64,000 nucleotides of DNA, from the NCBI RefSeq assembly GCF_030272615.1, contig NC_081415.1:232693303-232757302 (forward strand), given 5' to 3'. Below the pieces are notes generated by a model. That model had not been told where the DNA came from. It searched no databases and worked only from the letters and a program-made list of their open reading frames with translations. The first letter of the stretch is position 1, and each line of letters starts with the position of its first letter. The stretch is from Cryptomeria japonica (lineage: Eukaryota; Streptophyta; Pinopsida; Cupressales; Cupressaceae). Positions 1 to 12,100 of the stretch are shown piece by piece. The translations under genes were made by a program, and so were the position numbers.

Positions 1-2250
1 AAAAAATTGCTTGCCTCATGTAGACATTTTGGATGTCATGTTACCATGGTTGACCAAATAGGTCCAAGGGAGTGCACACTACAAAAATGGCATCAAAGCC
101 TTACATGGTTGATCAAAACACAATGAATGGTCTCCAAAGACATTATTACAACACAAAAACATTAAAAGAACCTAAAAAACTCCTCCAAGAGCCTTCATTT
201 CTCAAATGGTCATCAAAATCTGCAAGGTGGTCCTACACCAAAGAGGGAGTTGTGCTTGGACATTTTGTCTCAATTAATGGCATTTAGGCTAACCCTGCCA
301 ACATTGAAATCATCTTAGGGTTCTTAGTTCCACAAAAACAAAAATGTGTTAGAATCTTTCTTTGGCATCCTAGTTATTATCATAATTTTATAAAGGAGCT
401 CAGCAAGATAGCTACATCTCTTTTCACACTGCTCACAAAAGAAGTAAAAATGAAGTGAACCATAAGTTATAAATTGAGTGAACAACAAGTTGTCAACAAT
501 CATTTGAAGCATTCAATTTATCCCTCACTCAAGAACAAATACTTAGAGGACCTAACTAGACTCTTTCTTTCCATATATACATAGATTCTTCTGACTTTGC
601 AATTAGAGCCATGCTAGGTCAAAAGAAAGGTTATTTAGAATATGCAACCTATTGTACAAATAAGAACTTGCAAGGTGTTGAGGTTAACTATATAGTTACA
701 AAGAAAGAGATGCTTGTTGTCATTTATGCCATAAATAAATTTAGGTATTATATCACTAGATACTCTATTTTCATTCATATTGATCATGCAACAATACACT
801 ACCTAATGAACAAACCAGTGATAAGTGGATGGCTTGTCAGATGGATACTTTTATTATAAGAGTTTAACATCACAACTGTTGACAAGCCTAGGAAGGCTAA
901 CATAGCAGAAGACTTTCTCTCAAAATTAACAATCTCTATAGAATATCTAGTAGTGGATGACTCATTTCCATATGAGCATCTCTTTGAATTATTTATACCC
1001 CATGGTATGTAAATATTATAATTGGTTGCAAGGAAGATACGTCCACACTTATCACCTAGAGAAAAGAAGCAGTTGGTTGACTGTAGCTCTTCCTATTCGT
1101 GGATAGCTAGTTACCTCTTTTACACATGGCTTAAGAATATCATGCACAAATTCCTCAGGAAGGATGAAATAATTGATATTATTAAAGCATGTCATGATGA
1201 ACCATGTGGTGGAAATTTTGCAACTAAGAGTACAACCATCAAGATACTCAATGCATGATATTATCGGCCTACCACATACTTAGATACTATCCAATATACA
1301 AGGAGATGTGATAGATGCCAAAGGATTGGCAGACCTACAAGGAGTGATCAAATGCATCTTCAACCCTAATTAGAAATCACACCATTTGATACATGGGGGA
1401 TTGATTGTTATACCAATACAACCAACATCTAACAAAAAATCTTACAATATTGGTGTGTACTGACTACCTCACCGAATTGGTGGAAGTGAAGGTATTAATG
1501 GCTGGAAAAGATACTAAGGTTTCTCAATTCTTGTATGATAAGATATTATCAAGGTATGGGGTTGTAAGAGAGATAGTAACAAATCAAGGTCCATAGTTTA
1601 CTTTTGAATTAATTGCACAACTGGTTAAGAATTTGAGATCAAACATAAGAGGTCCACACCTTACCATCCACAATCAAATGTACAAGTTGAGGTTACCAAT
1701 AGAGAGATTGAAACTATTTTGACTAAGACAATTCAATTTCACAAAAGAAATTTGGCTACCAAGTTACCTAAAGCAGTTTGGGCATATAAGACAAAATGGA
1801 AGATAGTGATAGGGTTTACACCCTATCAGCTTGTCTATGTTAAAAAGGCAATCCTTCCTATTGAGTTTGAGTATAAAACACTAAGGACAATAGTGGAACT
1901 AAAAATATATCTTAATCAAGTGTAGAAGGAATTTTTACATCAACTAAATGCACTTAATGAAATGTGGATGGAAGAAATTTAAAATACAAAAATTATTCAA
2001 AAATAGAGGATAAAATGGCATGATTAGTACATTAAGAAAAATGAGTTCAATAATGGAAACCAGGCATTTTTATATGATTCAAGGTACAATGACCATAAGG
2101 GAAAGCTACAAACATGGTGGTTGGGGCCTTATAAAATTCAACAAGTATTTCCAAATAGGATTGTTTAGCTCACCACCATTAATCAAGGTTGTTTCTCATT
2201 AATGGTGCACAAACACAAGCTCAAATTGTACAAGAAGTCCCAGAATAAAT
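1..2250 (+). pseudogene. Ty3/gypsy pol remnant (end of RT, RNase H, integrase)
   Basis: Frames broken by many stops still read as gypsy pol in the usual order. About 230-470 resembles the C-terminal RT thumb (LGHFVS, then FLWHPSYYHNFIKELSKIA). 590-940 is RNase H, including IHIDHATIHYLMNKP and the end motif DKPRKANIAEDFLSKL. 1150-1350 is the integrase zinc-binding region (CHDEPCGGNF, later CDRCQRIG). 1440-1600 is part of the integrase core (VCTDYLTELVEVK, ending IVTNQG). 1780-1900 covers the WAYKT..GFTPYQLVY block, and 2110-2240 matches the GPY/F-like tail (LIKFNKYFQIGL in one frame, GPYKIQQVFPN across frames). Gag, protease and most of RT lie left of the window or are lost. The host element is the oldest layer here because copia element A interrupts it at 3325. 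Gypsy identity is firm; the lineage is not assigned. Confidence 0.85.
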
Positions 2251-3325
2251 ATGAATTTATGCTCCATATACAACAATCGTTCATCTCACTACCTAACTCA
2301 ACAATACCATCCACTTCATCTGAGGATTTCATCCTCTCACCACAATCATCTCCCATACATTCACCTCATCAACCAACTCTAGAAGAAGGAATGGAGAAAA
2401 TGGGTGTCAATCCTATCAAACGAGAGCCTATCAATCATAATTTGTTACTTTTAGATGCAGACCCTACCAATCTTTGAAAGGGATAGATGGATACATTACT
2501 ATCTATGATTCATAGAATTTAATGATGAAATGAAAAAGTAGTTTGTAGAGACATTCCACAATAATGAAGTAGTCATCAAGGGATTGAGAGTGGAGGCATA
2601 AGAAGAAACCATTTTAGAGGTTTTTGGTCTTCCACATGCCAAAGAGGAATATCCAAAATCCCCAAATTTTATCTCTGTAAGATCTGAACTCACCAGGCCT
2701 CATGAAAGACTTAACTTGTCAACTTAGGGAACCAGGCATCTCTCTTTGTCTATGCCATGGAAGGATATAGCACCTCAGATATAAGGAAATTTACCTATGA
2801 CAGACACCATTCTTTGTTTTATATTTTTCATTTTAAGCTATTAAGTAATCTTTGTCACAATAGGCCAATGAATGTTCCCAATTATTATCATCACATTCTT
2901 ACAAGAATGGATGTGAAATTTAGAAGAAAGAGGGCATATTCATCTTTGTTGCATCATTTTTTAGTCATTCTTCTAGTTAAGAGAAGTGCATCTTCCAAAT
3001 TTCCAAACATCACATGGGAAGAATTTAATATTTGGGATAATATTTAGAATAGGCTCCTAAGACACATTTCAAAAATGTTGATGTTAGGGTTGAAGAAGAA
3101 ACTGGTAGGGTTGAGGAACAAATAGAACAAACTAGAGATGTAGGAGAAGTTGAAACCCTCACAAAATATGTGCCAATGAATAATGAGGACAACTTTCCAC
3201 CACCTTTATCACCTTCTCTAAGCCCTAAGGGGCATGAAACTAAATAACTAGGACAATGAAATAGTAATAAAAATGTACCACCAATATCACCTATGTCATT
3301 AGTGAAATCACCTGTAGCATCTAAC
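2251..3325 (+). pseudogene. Degenerate extra coding region downstream of gypsy integrase
   Basis: After the integrase tail there is a Ser/Pro-rich stretch (2260-2480), then broken frames that still look coding: FVETFHNNEVVIKGL-like text at about 2535-2590, VFGLPHAKEEYPKSP at 2620-2660 when two frames are read together, RKFTYDRHHSLFYIFHFKLL at 2784-2843 and WEEFNIWDN near 3040. From memory this resembles the plant-mobile-domain-like ORFs that some plant gypsy elements carry 3' of pol, but I could not test that. The stretch ends at the target site of copia element A and may resume at 11166. Strand follows the upstream pol. It may instead be a fragment of an unrelated gene. Confidence 0.4.
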
Positions 3326-3957
3326 TGTTGGCAATTTGGAGGAATTGATTATGTGTTGCATTGATGTTTGTCATTGATGTCAACACTAGTTTCTTTGGTT
3401 GTCTACTGGATTTTGGTAGAGTGGTTGGACTTTGATGTTGATCTTGAGATTTGTCTTCGGTATATTCCAATTGGTGGAATTGGTTTCATTCGGTTATTCA
3501 TGTCGTTCAGATGTGTGTCACATTCAATTGGTTTGAGACTTGGTGATCCGGAAGCTATCATATATTCTAGTAAGCTTTTTGGTTACTAGTAAGGGTTCTA
3601 CCGATAGACCTTTATTGAAGATCTTTTGATGGATTCGATAAGTGGTGTTGGTATGGCTTATAGAAGGTTTTCAGGATGCTGATGGTTATCGTGTTCATGT
3701 TCCAGTTGATCGATGGTGTTGCATTTGGTTTATGGTGACCTATTTTAGGTCTGGTCTTATTCTGCTAGGTTATGGATCGGTTTATGTAATGTATTGGTGG
3801 ATGCTCTTGATGTGTTATTGGTTGGATTTATTGTTTGGTTAATATTTTTGCGGTCTCAGGCCGACTTGGATTATCATTGGTTTGCAGTTTTATGTAATGG
3901 ATTTATTGTATTATCTTTTGTGTGACCGACCTAATTGTTTAGGTCCCGGGTTGGTAT

Positions 3958-5118
3958 TGTCATGCCTGTGAAGTGTGATACCTGCAGCTGCAACACAAAA
4001 CACTCAATAGATCATTACAAGCATTGTTAGCAAATCATAAGCAAAACAAAGATGAACCATGACAAAGCGACCTATCACCTCCTAAGAGATACGAGTATGG
4101 ATTTGCTCTCAGATCTGGATAAGCAATCCCAGTGACTTGACTACACCTAGACGGTGGATTTGAAATGATAATGATGTGCAAAAATGAGATTGATTATGCT
4201 AGATTGATCCAAGAGACTAATTAAGCTAATGATATGCATGATTAAGCTATGATGATGATGCAATTAAGCTAGAAAAGAGATTGATTAAGCTACATGATTC
4301 AACAATTATGCTAGGAAATGATCAAATTAAACTAAATGTAAGATGAAATTTCCTATAATAACAATGCTCAAATGATATGCTAAAAGATATATGCCTATAG
4401 TAACAATGCATAAGATTAAAATGAGATGGGATCCTTATTGCTCCAAAATGGGGGATATTTATAGGATTTCCAAGGCCAGGGGTGAGGTGGCAAGAATCGA
4501 CAGTCAAGATTGAGTCTGAAGATATCAAGAGTGAAATTGGAGGAGGTTGGAGGAAGAGACACTTGTCATCTCTGTGGTGACAAGTGTCAAGGAGATTTGC
4601 TCATAAAAGGGCAAGTGTCCAAGAGAGGAGACATGTTGCCAAAGTGTCATGTGTCTCAAGAAGAAAATATCCACACCATAGGAGGTTAGGATAAGGAGGT
4701 TAGAATGTGCAAGATAGGATAGGGTTAGTTAAACCCAAGGTTAGGTGGAATGGGTTAGGTTAGAGGGATGGTTAGGTTAGGTGTTTAGAATTTAGGAGGC
4801 ATGTGGGTAATTTGAATTTAAAAAATTCAAATAATAGGAAAACACTAATTAATTCTCAACAACTCATAAATTGATTTGTTTTAATTAATTAGAGGATTAG
4901 AAGAATTGATTTAAAGTGGGGGGAGGATTAATTAATTTGAATTAATTAATCAAAGGGGACTATTGAAATGAACCTATTAAATAAATCCTTAGATTTATTA
5001 ATAAGTAGATGAAAGGGAGAATTTAATCAAATTTCCTAACAATTAAATTGGGAAGGGGGATTAATTAAATAATTGCTTATTTAATTAAATATCTTCAGAC
5101 CATTTTTAGGTGTATACA
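3958..5118. mobile_element. Solo LTR B (1161 bp) nested in the A 5' LTR
   Basis: It begins TGTCATGCCTGTG and ends GGTGTATACA, the TG..CA form of an LTR. It is flanked by perfect 5-bp duplications GGTAT at 3953-3957 and 5119-5123. Removing it and one GGTAT restores the sequence seen in the other LTR of A (GGTTGGTATAAATATG at 10575-10590). There is no internal coding region, so it is a solo LTR left by recombination. The family is not assigned; a TATA-like ATATTTATAGG at about 4455 would suggest plus orientation. Confidence 0.9.
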
Positions 5119-5619
5119 GGTATAAATATGATGCAAGATCTCTTTGTAGATAATAGAAGATTATAGGAAGGATGGTTATGCAATTATTTGTGTGCGAATA
5201 AAGTTGTAATCATATGCAGAGGTTTTGGTCGATCATAGGTGATCGAATTGGATTTGTGTAAGAGGTTTAAGACCTCCGACATTGAGCTTAACCAGAACTG
5301 TACTCAGGCATAGGAGATGCTATTCCAGCAGTTCAATATTCATTTTGGATTGTAGTCCGATGTTTAATGTGATGAATAATGATGAACAATAGATACCCCA
5401 ACTGGTACTGAGAGGGGGGGTGAATCAGTACAGATAAAAACTCTCTTAACAACTTATCTTGCTAAATCAAAACCAACTGGTTATCACCATTACTGAACTT
5501 AACCATGGCAATACCGGTTAAACATAGTAAGACACCATAAACTGATAGGTCTGAATACTTCAAATACGATCAATTATGCAACATCAACTTCACCCATAAA
5601 CATATGCATGTGGTATACT

Positions 5620-7133
5620 TGTTGGCAATATTACATTATAACAGACAATGAAAGATTGTTGACAATTCAATAAGGATATTGAGAAGGTTGTTGATGATTA
5701 TGGACATAACTGATTAAAGATGTTTTACTATCTTGATATTATTATTTTGTCATTGATGTCAAGAAATTGATTTTCTAATTCAGTATGATGTTGCCATATC
5801 TTGAGAAGTATGATATGAAGATTATAAAGAAGTCGGTAAAGACACAGGAAAGAATATGATGAATAAGAGGATAAGTTATTCAATGGGCAACTGTACCGAG
5901 TCAAACAATGATGAGATCTTGATGTTTTAGATTGTTTTAACATCATACATATGTTGTAAAATGTAAAGTATTAACATCATACATATGTTGTAAAATGTAA
6001 AGGTTAATACTATACTATGTTATCAGGCAAAGAACCTAGTCGGTAAACCCTAAGGTTATCGCAGTCAGTTAATGACGACAGAATGTCTACCGAATGAAGT
6101 TTAGTATTCACTGAGTTGTAACCGAGCTACAACATAATGCATTAAATGTTTACATGTGATATTTAATGAATGATGCTGATGAGCTGGAGCGGATCAATGA
6201 TTGGTAAGCCGTGGAAGAAGTTTGTTAACGAATCTAGGGCAATGGAAAGTTGGCAAGAAGATCTACAGCTCAGATTGAACCGCATTACCCTAACACAAGT
6301 TCCAAGGTGAATGTGCAAGTTCCAAGGCGGGGTAAAACATTTTCAGATCGAAAGATACAATGAACCTAGATAAGATTGAAGATCTGATGGCTATGATTGA
6401 TCATGGGAAATGTGATCAAGGAGATTAAGCGGTTAGAAGATTGTTTATAAATAGGAAATTGTTGATAAACAATGCATGCGGGCAAGTGTATGCACATGGA
6501 TGCTACATAGTGATTACCGAGCACAGAAGCTTGAAGACCTGTTAGAATAACAGAGTATTGATGCCCAGCAGATAGACAAGATTAGTTCTATGTCTAGATT
6601 GTATTGAACAAATAGGAATCTGCTTTAGCATTTTAGATGTGAAGTTGCAGACAGATTGTATTACTGTTATTTTGTGAAAGTGACAGGAAATCTCTTAACC
6701 GAGTGGACTTAATAGTCTTATATGTAAATCCTCTAACAAGGTGACATTCTGATTGAGTGTTTGAAATCCTTTGACAAGGTCACTTCTAACAAAGTGAAGA
6801 TCCTAACAGATCTGAGGGAAATCCCTTAACCGGGTCACATCTAGCAATGTGTTTGTAATCTTTAACAGGACTTGCTTTTAACCGAGCATACTCTAGAAGA
6901 GTATATTTCTTAGTGGGTCTGAAATCCCACAGTGGTTTTTCCCTATTTGGGTTTCCACGTTTAAATGTGGTGTTATGAGGTTTATATTGTTCATATGCTT
7001 TTGAGTTTGCATGTTTGACAGTTTTTGGTTATATGACTGATATATGTGTTACCGAGGTTGAATCTGATGTTTTTATGGATGATTAAGTTTGTATGATTCA
7101 CCCCCCCCTCTCATCTTGTTGGCTATTGGATCT
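5620..7133 (+). mobile_element. LTR D, solo, nested in LTR C
   Basis: It begins TGTTGGCAATATTAC and stops after TATTGGATC(T). The 6-mer TATACT lies immediately on both sides (5614-5619 and 7133-7138), giving a target duplication of 5-6 bp. The plus-strand 3' end carries the LTR block GTGGGTCTGAAATCCCAC with GTGGTTTTTCCC (6914-6953) and a C tract (7099-7109), the same order as in element A. The terminal CA is missing, so the exact end may be off by one or two bases. It holds no coding region. This makes four levels of nesting: gypsy, A, C, D. Confidence 0.8.
5939..6004. repeat. Tandem duplication, two copies of about 33 bp
   Basis: The stretch ACATCATACATATGTTGTAA with AATGTAAAG after it occurs twice in direct tandem inside LTR D. 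The copies appear identical except at the junction base. It is probably a replication-slippage product. Confidence 0.85.
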
Positions 7134-8689
7134 ATACTTATATTAAGTATCAAAACTATCAATACTAAAAATACCATAACCTATTAACCCTGCATGCATA
7201 ATCCTTCAACCAAATACTTCATAAACATCACATGAAAAATGCATAACACATAACACATAGATTTTTCACGTGGAAACCCAAATGGGAAAAACCACGGTGG
7301 GGATGAATACCCACAAGCTTGTTTTGAACTCTTTCGAAGCTCGCCCTGTTAGGAACCTAGTCCGGTTAAAGACTTTACAATAAGGTTCTGCTAGGAACCA
7401 ATCCTGTTAGAGATCACCCGGTTAAGGCCCTAAGGGATGGCTATATACCCTATTAAAGGTTACCTCACTAGAGGATTTAAAGAACTCAATGATCTTGAGT
7501 CACCTGGTTACAAGTTTTACAATAAGCATGTTAAAGCTACCCGGTAAAGGGATTTTCCATCTATTGAAATGATTAGAAGACAACAGGAAAAATTATGATC
7601 TGATAACAACACTACATGCCAAGGCAGATCCTTTTCATATCCTCTACTCTGTAGTTTACCTCTTACTGGTCTAGCAAGTATCAAGTATCTCTTCACTCAG
7701 ATACATACACACAACATTTGCCAACAACTTTTCAATAACAAACATCATCGACCTTATAGACAATAGATAGGTCAGTAACATAAACCCTAAACCCAGAGTA
7801 TCTTAGGTTTACAACACAGGCGGTCCAATCCTAACCGTCCAAATATATTGCATAGAGCATTACAATTTCAAACAAATCACAAGACAATCTGCATCGTTCA
7901 TTCATCACCACACATGGGAATCAGTAACCCATCACGCTCTCTATTCATAGCACTTAAGAAGAATGATCATTCTCGAGGTAGACTTCAAACGCAATCAATC
8001 TTCTTATGCCTCAATCCTTCACGTGCGCAAAGCTGACGTGGCACCTCGATCACATCTCTTAGCTAACTCATCATAGAGTATCATCGGTTCATCACACAAG
8101 CTGGATCGCCAAACCGATAACCATAGAGTTGAGACTACCAACCGATAATCACACTTAGTGAAACCCCAACACCGGTTCACTGAATCTCCTCATGCCTCTT
8201 CATACCAGTTCACCAACTTCTTCAATCTACATACCGGTTCACTTACACTTATTGACATCAATGACAACATACATTATCATCATATCAACATATCGGTTCA
8301 TCATATGCCAATGATATCCAACAATATGTAGTCAGTGAGGCTCCTTTTGTGATGAGCAGTGCACTCTAGGATGTTGGCCTTCCTGCATGTGCAGACCCCT
8401 TATTGTAGTATTTATTCATCTGATCAGTGGATAGATATTGTGGGTCTCAAATCCCACTGTGGTTTTTCCTCATTGAGGTTTTCCATGTATAAATCTATGG
8501 TGTTATAGTGTTCATCTTTGTGGTTGCATTGTTACTTATTGTTATCTGCTTTTATGTATACCGATTGCTAAGTTGTTGTGTTAATAAGGTTAAATTTAAT
8601 CATTTCGACTGAACACTGATTCTTCTCCCCCCACCTCTCAGTGTTCTTGGATCCCAACAATCAGTATCAGAAAACTCAACAGTAACTGA

Positions 8690-9518
8690 AGATCATAGGA
8701 GAGGAACAGAAAGTCAAAAGACTCCTAGATATGTAAGGTTGAATCATTTAGAAGATCAGATAATTGGACAAGGAGAAGGTAGGCAACTGATGAGGTATTC
8801 TTAATTTCTTAATTGAACCGACATCAGTAGATGAAGCATGTAAGGAAGAATGTTGGATGAAAGCTATGGAAGAGGTATTGGATCAAATAGAAAAGAACAC
8901 CACATGGGTTTTTAGGAATAAAATTGAATGGAGATGGTCAAGTTGTGAGGAACTAGGCTTGATTGGTTTGCAAAGGATATTTTCAGAAGGAAGGAATTGA
9001 TTATGTTGAATCCTTGCTCTAGTAGCTAGGATTTTCAAATATTTTCAAGGATTTTTCAAGTATGGTCTATGGTTTATGATGACTTTACACTATGTGCATA
9101 TATAGATGTGGACTGGGTTGGAGATATAGGTAACCGGAAAAGCACATTCGGTGGAGCTTTATTTTTTGGAAAGAAAATAGTTTCATGGATCAACAAGAAA
9201 TAGTCATGTACTTTTTTATCTACTGTTGAAGTTGAGTGTGTTGTTGTTGCTACTAACTATACACAAGTTCTATGGATGAAGAAAATGTTGAAGGCTATAA
9301 GGGTAGATTGTAATGAACCGGTAGTTATTCACTGTGATAACTCTGCTGCTATTAACATATCAAAGAATCTGGCATTTCATTCTAAGACAAATCATATATC
9401 AATCAAGTATAACTTTTTGAGGGAGAAGGTGGAAGAAAATGAAGTCAGATTGGTGAATCATTTGAGTACTTTAGAGATAGATTGGGAGTCTCTGCCCCTC
9501 AAGTTGAGACTTGAGTGA
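8690..9518 (+). pseudogene. Element A pol remnant (pre-RT linker and RNase H)
   Basis: The reading begins TPRYVRLNHLEDQIIGQG, matching the linker before RT in element E (IPRYVKLNHDPKQIIGD). A deletion then removes nearly all of RT. From about 9090 the text is copia RNase H: YIDVDWVGDIGNRKSTFGGA, FGKKIVSWINKK, a TAG stop at 9201-9203, then TVEVECVVVATNY. A last open frame (9276-9518) gives HCDNSAAINISKNLAFHSKT and FLREKVEENEV, ending early after WESLPLKLRLE. The homologous codon to the TAG in element E is CAG (KKQSC), so C-to-T change explains this stop. The product would be inactive. Confidence 0.85.
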
Positions 9519-9938
9519 TGTTGATTGGCATCGGTCCAGTATGCATTATCAGAACTATTATTCATTTTGGATTGATGAGTTGGTGCTACTACTTAGGGGG
9601 AGTAGTCAGCTATGTGGTTCGGAGGTTCTATGATTTTTCTTTGATGTTTATGTTATATTTTTGGCATTGATGTCAAAGTGGGAGAGGTATACATGTGAAA
9701 AATAAAGCCTAACAGAGATACTAGTCAAAGGGGGAGGAACAAAATTTTAGATTGGTTGTATCCCACTAGGGGAGTTTGATTCAGGACTATGGATTGGTAA
9801 TTGGTATAGAGATAATTATTTCATAACTTCATTGATATATCATTTGTGGGAGATTTTTGGATGTCTTCCATTGGGGGAGACTTGTTTGGCACTTCTTGAC
9901 ACTTGGATTTTTTTCAAATCTAGTGTTGCCATCAATGC

Positions 9939-9950
9939 CAAAGGGGGAGA
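9939..9950 (+). other. Polypurine tract of element A
   Basis: CAAAGGGGGAGA lies one base before the 3' LTR start (TG at 9952). This is the usual plus-strand priming site in copia elements. Confidence 0.85.
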
Positions 9951-9951
9951 T

Positions 9952-11165
9952 TGTTGGCAATTTGGAGGAATTGATTATGTGTTGCACTGATGTTTGTCAC
10001 TGATGTCAACACTAGCTTCTTTTGTTGTCTACTAGATTTCGGTAGAGTGGTTGGACTTTGATGTTGATCTGGAGATTTGTCTCTAGTATATTCTGATTGG
10101 TGGAATCGGTTTGGTTTGGTTATTCATGTCGTTCAGATGCATGTCACATTTAGTTGGTTCAAGATTTGGTGATCCAGAAGCTATCATATGTTCTAGTAAG
10201 CCTTTTGGTTACCGGTAAGGGTTCTACAGGCAAAGCTTTATTGAAGATCTTTTTATTGATTCGACAAGTAGTGTTGGTGCAACTTCTAGAAGGTTTTCAG
10301 GATGCTGATGGTTATCGTGTTCGTGTTCCATTTGATCAGTGGTGTTGCATTTGGTTTATGGTGACCTATTTTAGGTCTGGTCTTATTCTGCTAGGTTATG
10401 CATCAGTTTATGTAACGTGTTGGTGGATGCTCCCGATGCATTACCGGTTGGATTTATTGTTTGGTTAATATTGTTTTGGTCTCAGACCGACTTGGATTAT
10501 CATTAGTTTGCGGGTTTATGAAATGGATTTATTGTATTATCTTTTGTGTGACCAACCTAATTGTTTAGGTCCTAGGTTGGTATAAATATGATGTAAGATC
10601 TCTTTGTAGACAACAGAAGATTATGGGAAGGATGGTTATGCGATTATCTGTGTGAAAATAAATTTATAATCATATGCAGAGGCTTTGGTCGATCATAGGT
10701 GATCAAATTGTGTTTGTGTAAGAGGTTTAAGACCTTCGGCATTGAGCTTAACCAGAACTGTACTCAGGCATAGGAGATGTTATTCCAGCAGTTCAATCTT
10801 CATTTTGGATTGTACTCTGATGTTTTCTGTAGTCAGTGAGGCTCCTTTTGTGATGAGTGGTGTGCTCTAGGTTGTTGGCCTTCCTGCATGTCCAGGCCCC
10901 TTATTGTAGTATTTATTCATCTGATCAGTGGATAGATATTGTGGGTCTCTAATCCCACCATGGTTTTTCCTCATTGAGGTTTTCCACATATAAATCTATG
11001 GTGTTATGGTGTTCATCTTTGTGGTTGCATTGCTACTTATTTTTATTTGCTTTTATATATACCGGTTGCTAATTTGTTGTGTTAATAAGGTTAAATTTAA
11101 TCATTCTGGCAGAACACTAATTCACCCCCCCCCCTCCCCCCTCTCAGTGTTCTTGGATCCCAACA
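9952..11165 (+). repeat. 3' LTR of element A (1214 bp)
   Basis: It starts TGTTGGCAATTTGG and ends GGATCCCAACA. It is the uninterrupted reference for reconstructing the split 5' LTR. At 10941-10990 it has the block GTGGG..CCCAC, TGGTTTTTCCTCATTGAGG, and at 11125-11141 a C-rich tract before CTCAGTG. Confidence 0.92.
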
Positions 11166-11590
11166 CTATCAAAACCCCTGCATAATCTCCACTTGAAATC
11201 CCTACTCCTCCTTCTCCACCAAAATAATAAAAAGGAAACATTATGCCTCTTCCTCTTTAGTGGCAAAGAAACATAAGAAACAGAGGTCTGGAGAAAAGAT
11301 TTAAAAACATGTACATCTAGGAAGGAATTAAAGAAGCAAAAATCTATAGAGGGGTCTAGGAAAACACTTAGAAAAGAGATTCAATCAAGCAAAAACTTAA
11401 AAAAAAAAAATTGATACACCTAAGTCTGGAGAAAAATGGAAAAAGAAAGGAAAGCCATGAGAAATAGAAGCTAGAGAGGCACTCTCGTCGCCTCTCAAGA
11501 AAAGATATTGTAAGAAAACTAGAATTTCCTAAATAGGATAATATTTTTTACCTTGAAACTGACTCTGAGAAATAATATTTTTTTAGGAGG
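11166..11590 (+). other. Continuation of the target gypsy 3' region
   Basis: Pro/Ser/Lys-rich, stop-filled sequence that continues the interrupted gypsy 3' region. It ends in TTTTTTTAGGAGG, a polypurine-like run directly before a TGTGAAAG start. No gene can be supported. Confidence 0.4.
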
Positions 11591-11734
11591 TGTGAAAGTG
11601 CCACTAAGGGTGCTGCAGGAGCACCTAGTTGAGTAAAACTCCCATTTTTGAGTATTTAATGCTTTTATGTTTGTAAAGTCTTGTGTTAGGTTGATTCTGT
11701 TGTTTTAGGTTGTTTTGGGTCACGTTTAGTGGTT

Positions 11735-11832
11735 TTGATCTCATTTTGGGCTCTAGAGATCAAGGTTTATGCCTTGAGTTGACTTGATCTCATTTTGGGC
11801 TCTAGAGATCAAGTTTTATGCCTTGAGTTGAC
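11735..11832. repeat. 49-bp tandem repeat, two copies
   Basis: Two direct copies (11735-11783, 11784-11832), each running from TTGATCTCATTTTGGGC to GCCTTGAGTTGAC, differ at about one base. They lie inside the LTR-like block upstream of its TATA box, a place where U3 repeats often act as enhancers. Confidence 0.9.
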
Positions 11833-12090
11833 ATTTTTTGGCAAAAATGTGGAAAATTGCCAAAAAGGTCTCCTAATATCTTCATGAGCATTGAAACATG
11901 TTTGTTAAGTGTTTTTAAGCATGTCTAAGTTGTTTAGGCAAGTTGATAAGGCTAGGTTGTCAAAAATGCCTTTTTGAGCAAGAAAAGTTGTCATTTGGCT
12001 TAAGAAAGTTGTCAAAATTGTCGTTTTCTTGCAAAATGAAGTTGTTGAAGACTCATGTTTGTACTAGGGCTTAAAAACTAACTGGAGAAA

Positions 12091-12100
12091 CTATATAAGG
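12091..12100 (+). promoter_or_regulatory. TATA box of the LTR-like block
   Basis: CTATATAAGG followed by CCTCCCTCTACC, a typical plant LTR core promoter layout. Position within the putative LTR supports the call; transcription is not shown. Confidence 0.5.

Larger units (their letters stand above)
5370..8323 (-). mobile_element. Solo LTR C of the E copia family, minus strand, split by D
   Basis: The second interruption of the A 5' LTR begins TGATGAATAATG and ends GATATCCAACA. Its left end (GATGAACAATAG, then GAGAGGGGGGGTGAATCAG) and its block at 7262-7301 (TTTTTCACGTGGAAACCCAA) match the LTRs of element E at 43626 and 54521, so it is a relative of E in minus orientation. Without D it is about 1.43 kb; the E LTRs are 1577 bp. 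The flanking 5-mers TAATG and ATATG are similar but not identical, so the target duplication is only partly supported. No internal region is present. Confidence 0.8.
3326..8659 (+). repeat. 5' LTR of element A, split into three segments
   Basis: Segment 1 (3326-3957) aligns with 9952-10583 of the 3' LTR, segment 2 (5124 to about 5368) with the following part (AAATATGATG, AAGATCTCTTTGTAG), and segment 3 (about 8329-8659) with 10831-11165 (AGTCAGTGAGGCTCC through GGATCCCAACA). The interruptions are insertions B and C. Directly after it, 8662-8673 is a poor match to the primer-binding site complementary to initiator tRNA-Met (GTATCAG core). Confidence 0.9.
3326..11165 (+). mobile_element. Copia element A, internally deleted, with nested insertions
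   Basis: The element starts TGTTGGCAATTTGG and ends GGATCCCAACA. Flanks are CTAAC (3321-3325) and CTATC (11166-11170), a 5-bp target duplication with one mismatch. The 3' LTR (9952-11165) is 1214 bp. The 5' LTR is in three pieces (3326-3957, 5124-5368 or so, 8324/8329-8659) that add up to about 1208 bp, so the LTR was complete before later insertions B and C. A polypurine tract precedes the 3' LTR. The internal part is only about 1.3 kb and keeps a piece of the linker before RT plus RNase H; gag, protease, integrase and nearly all RT are missing. It could have moved only with enzymes from another copy. Confidence 0.92.
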
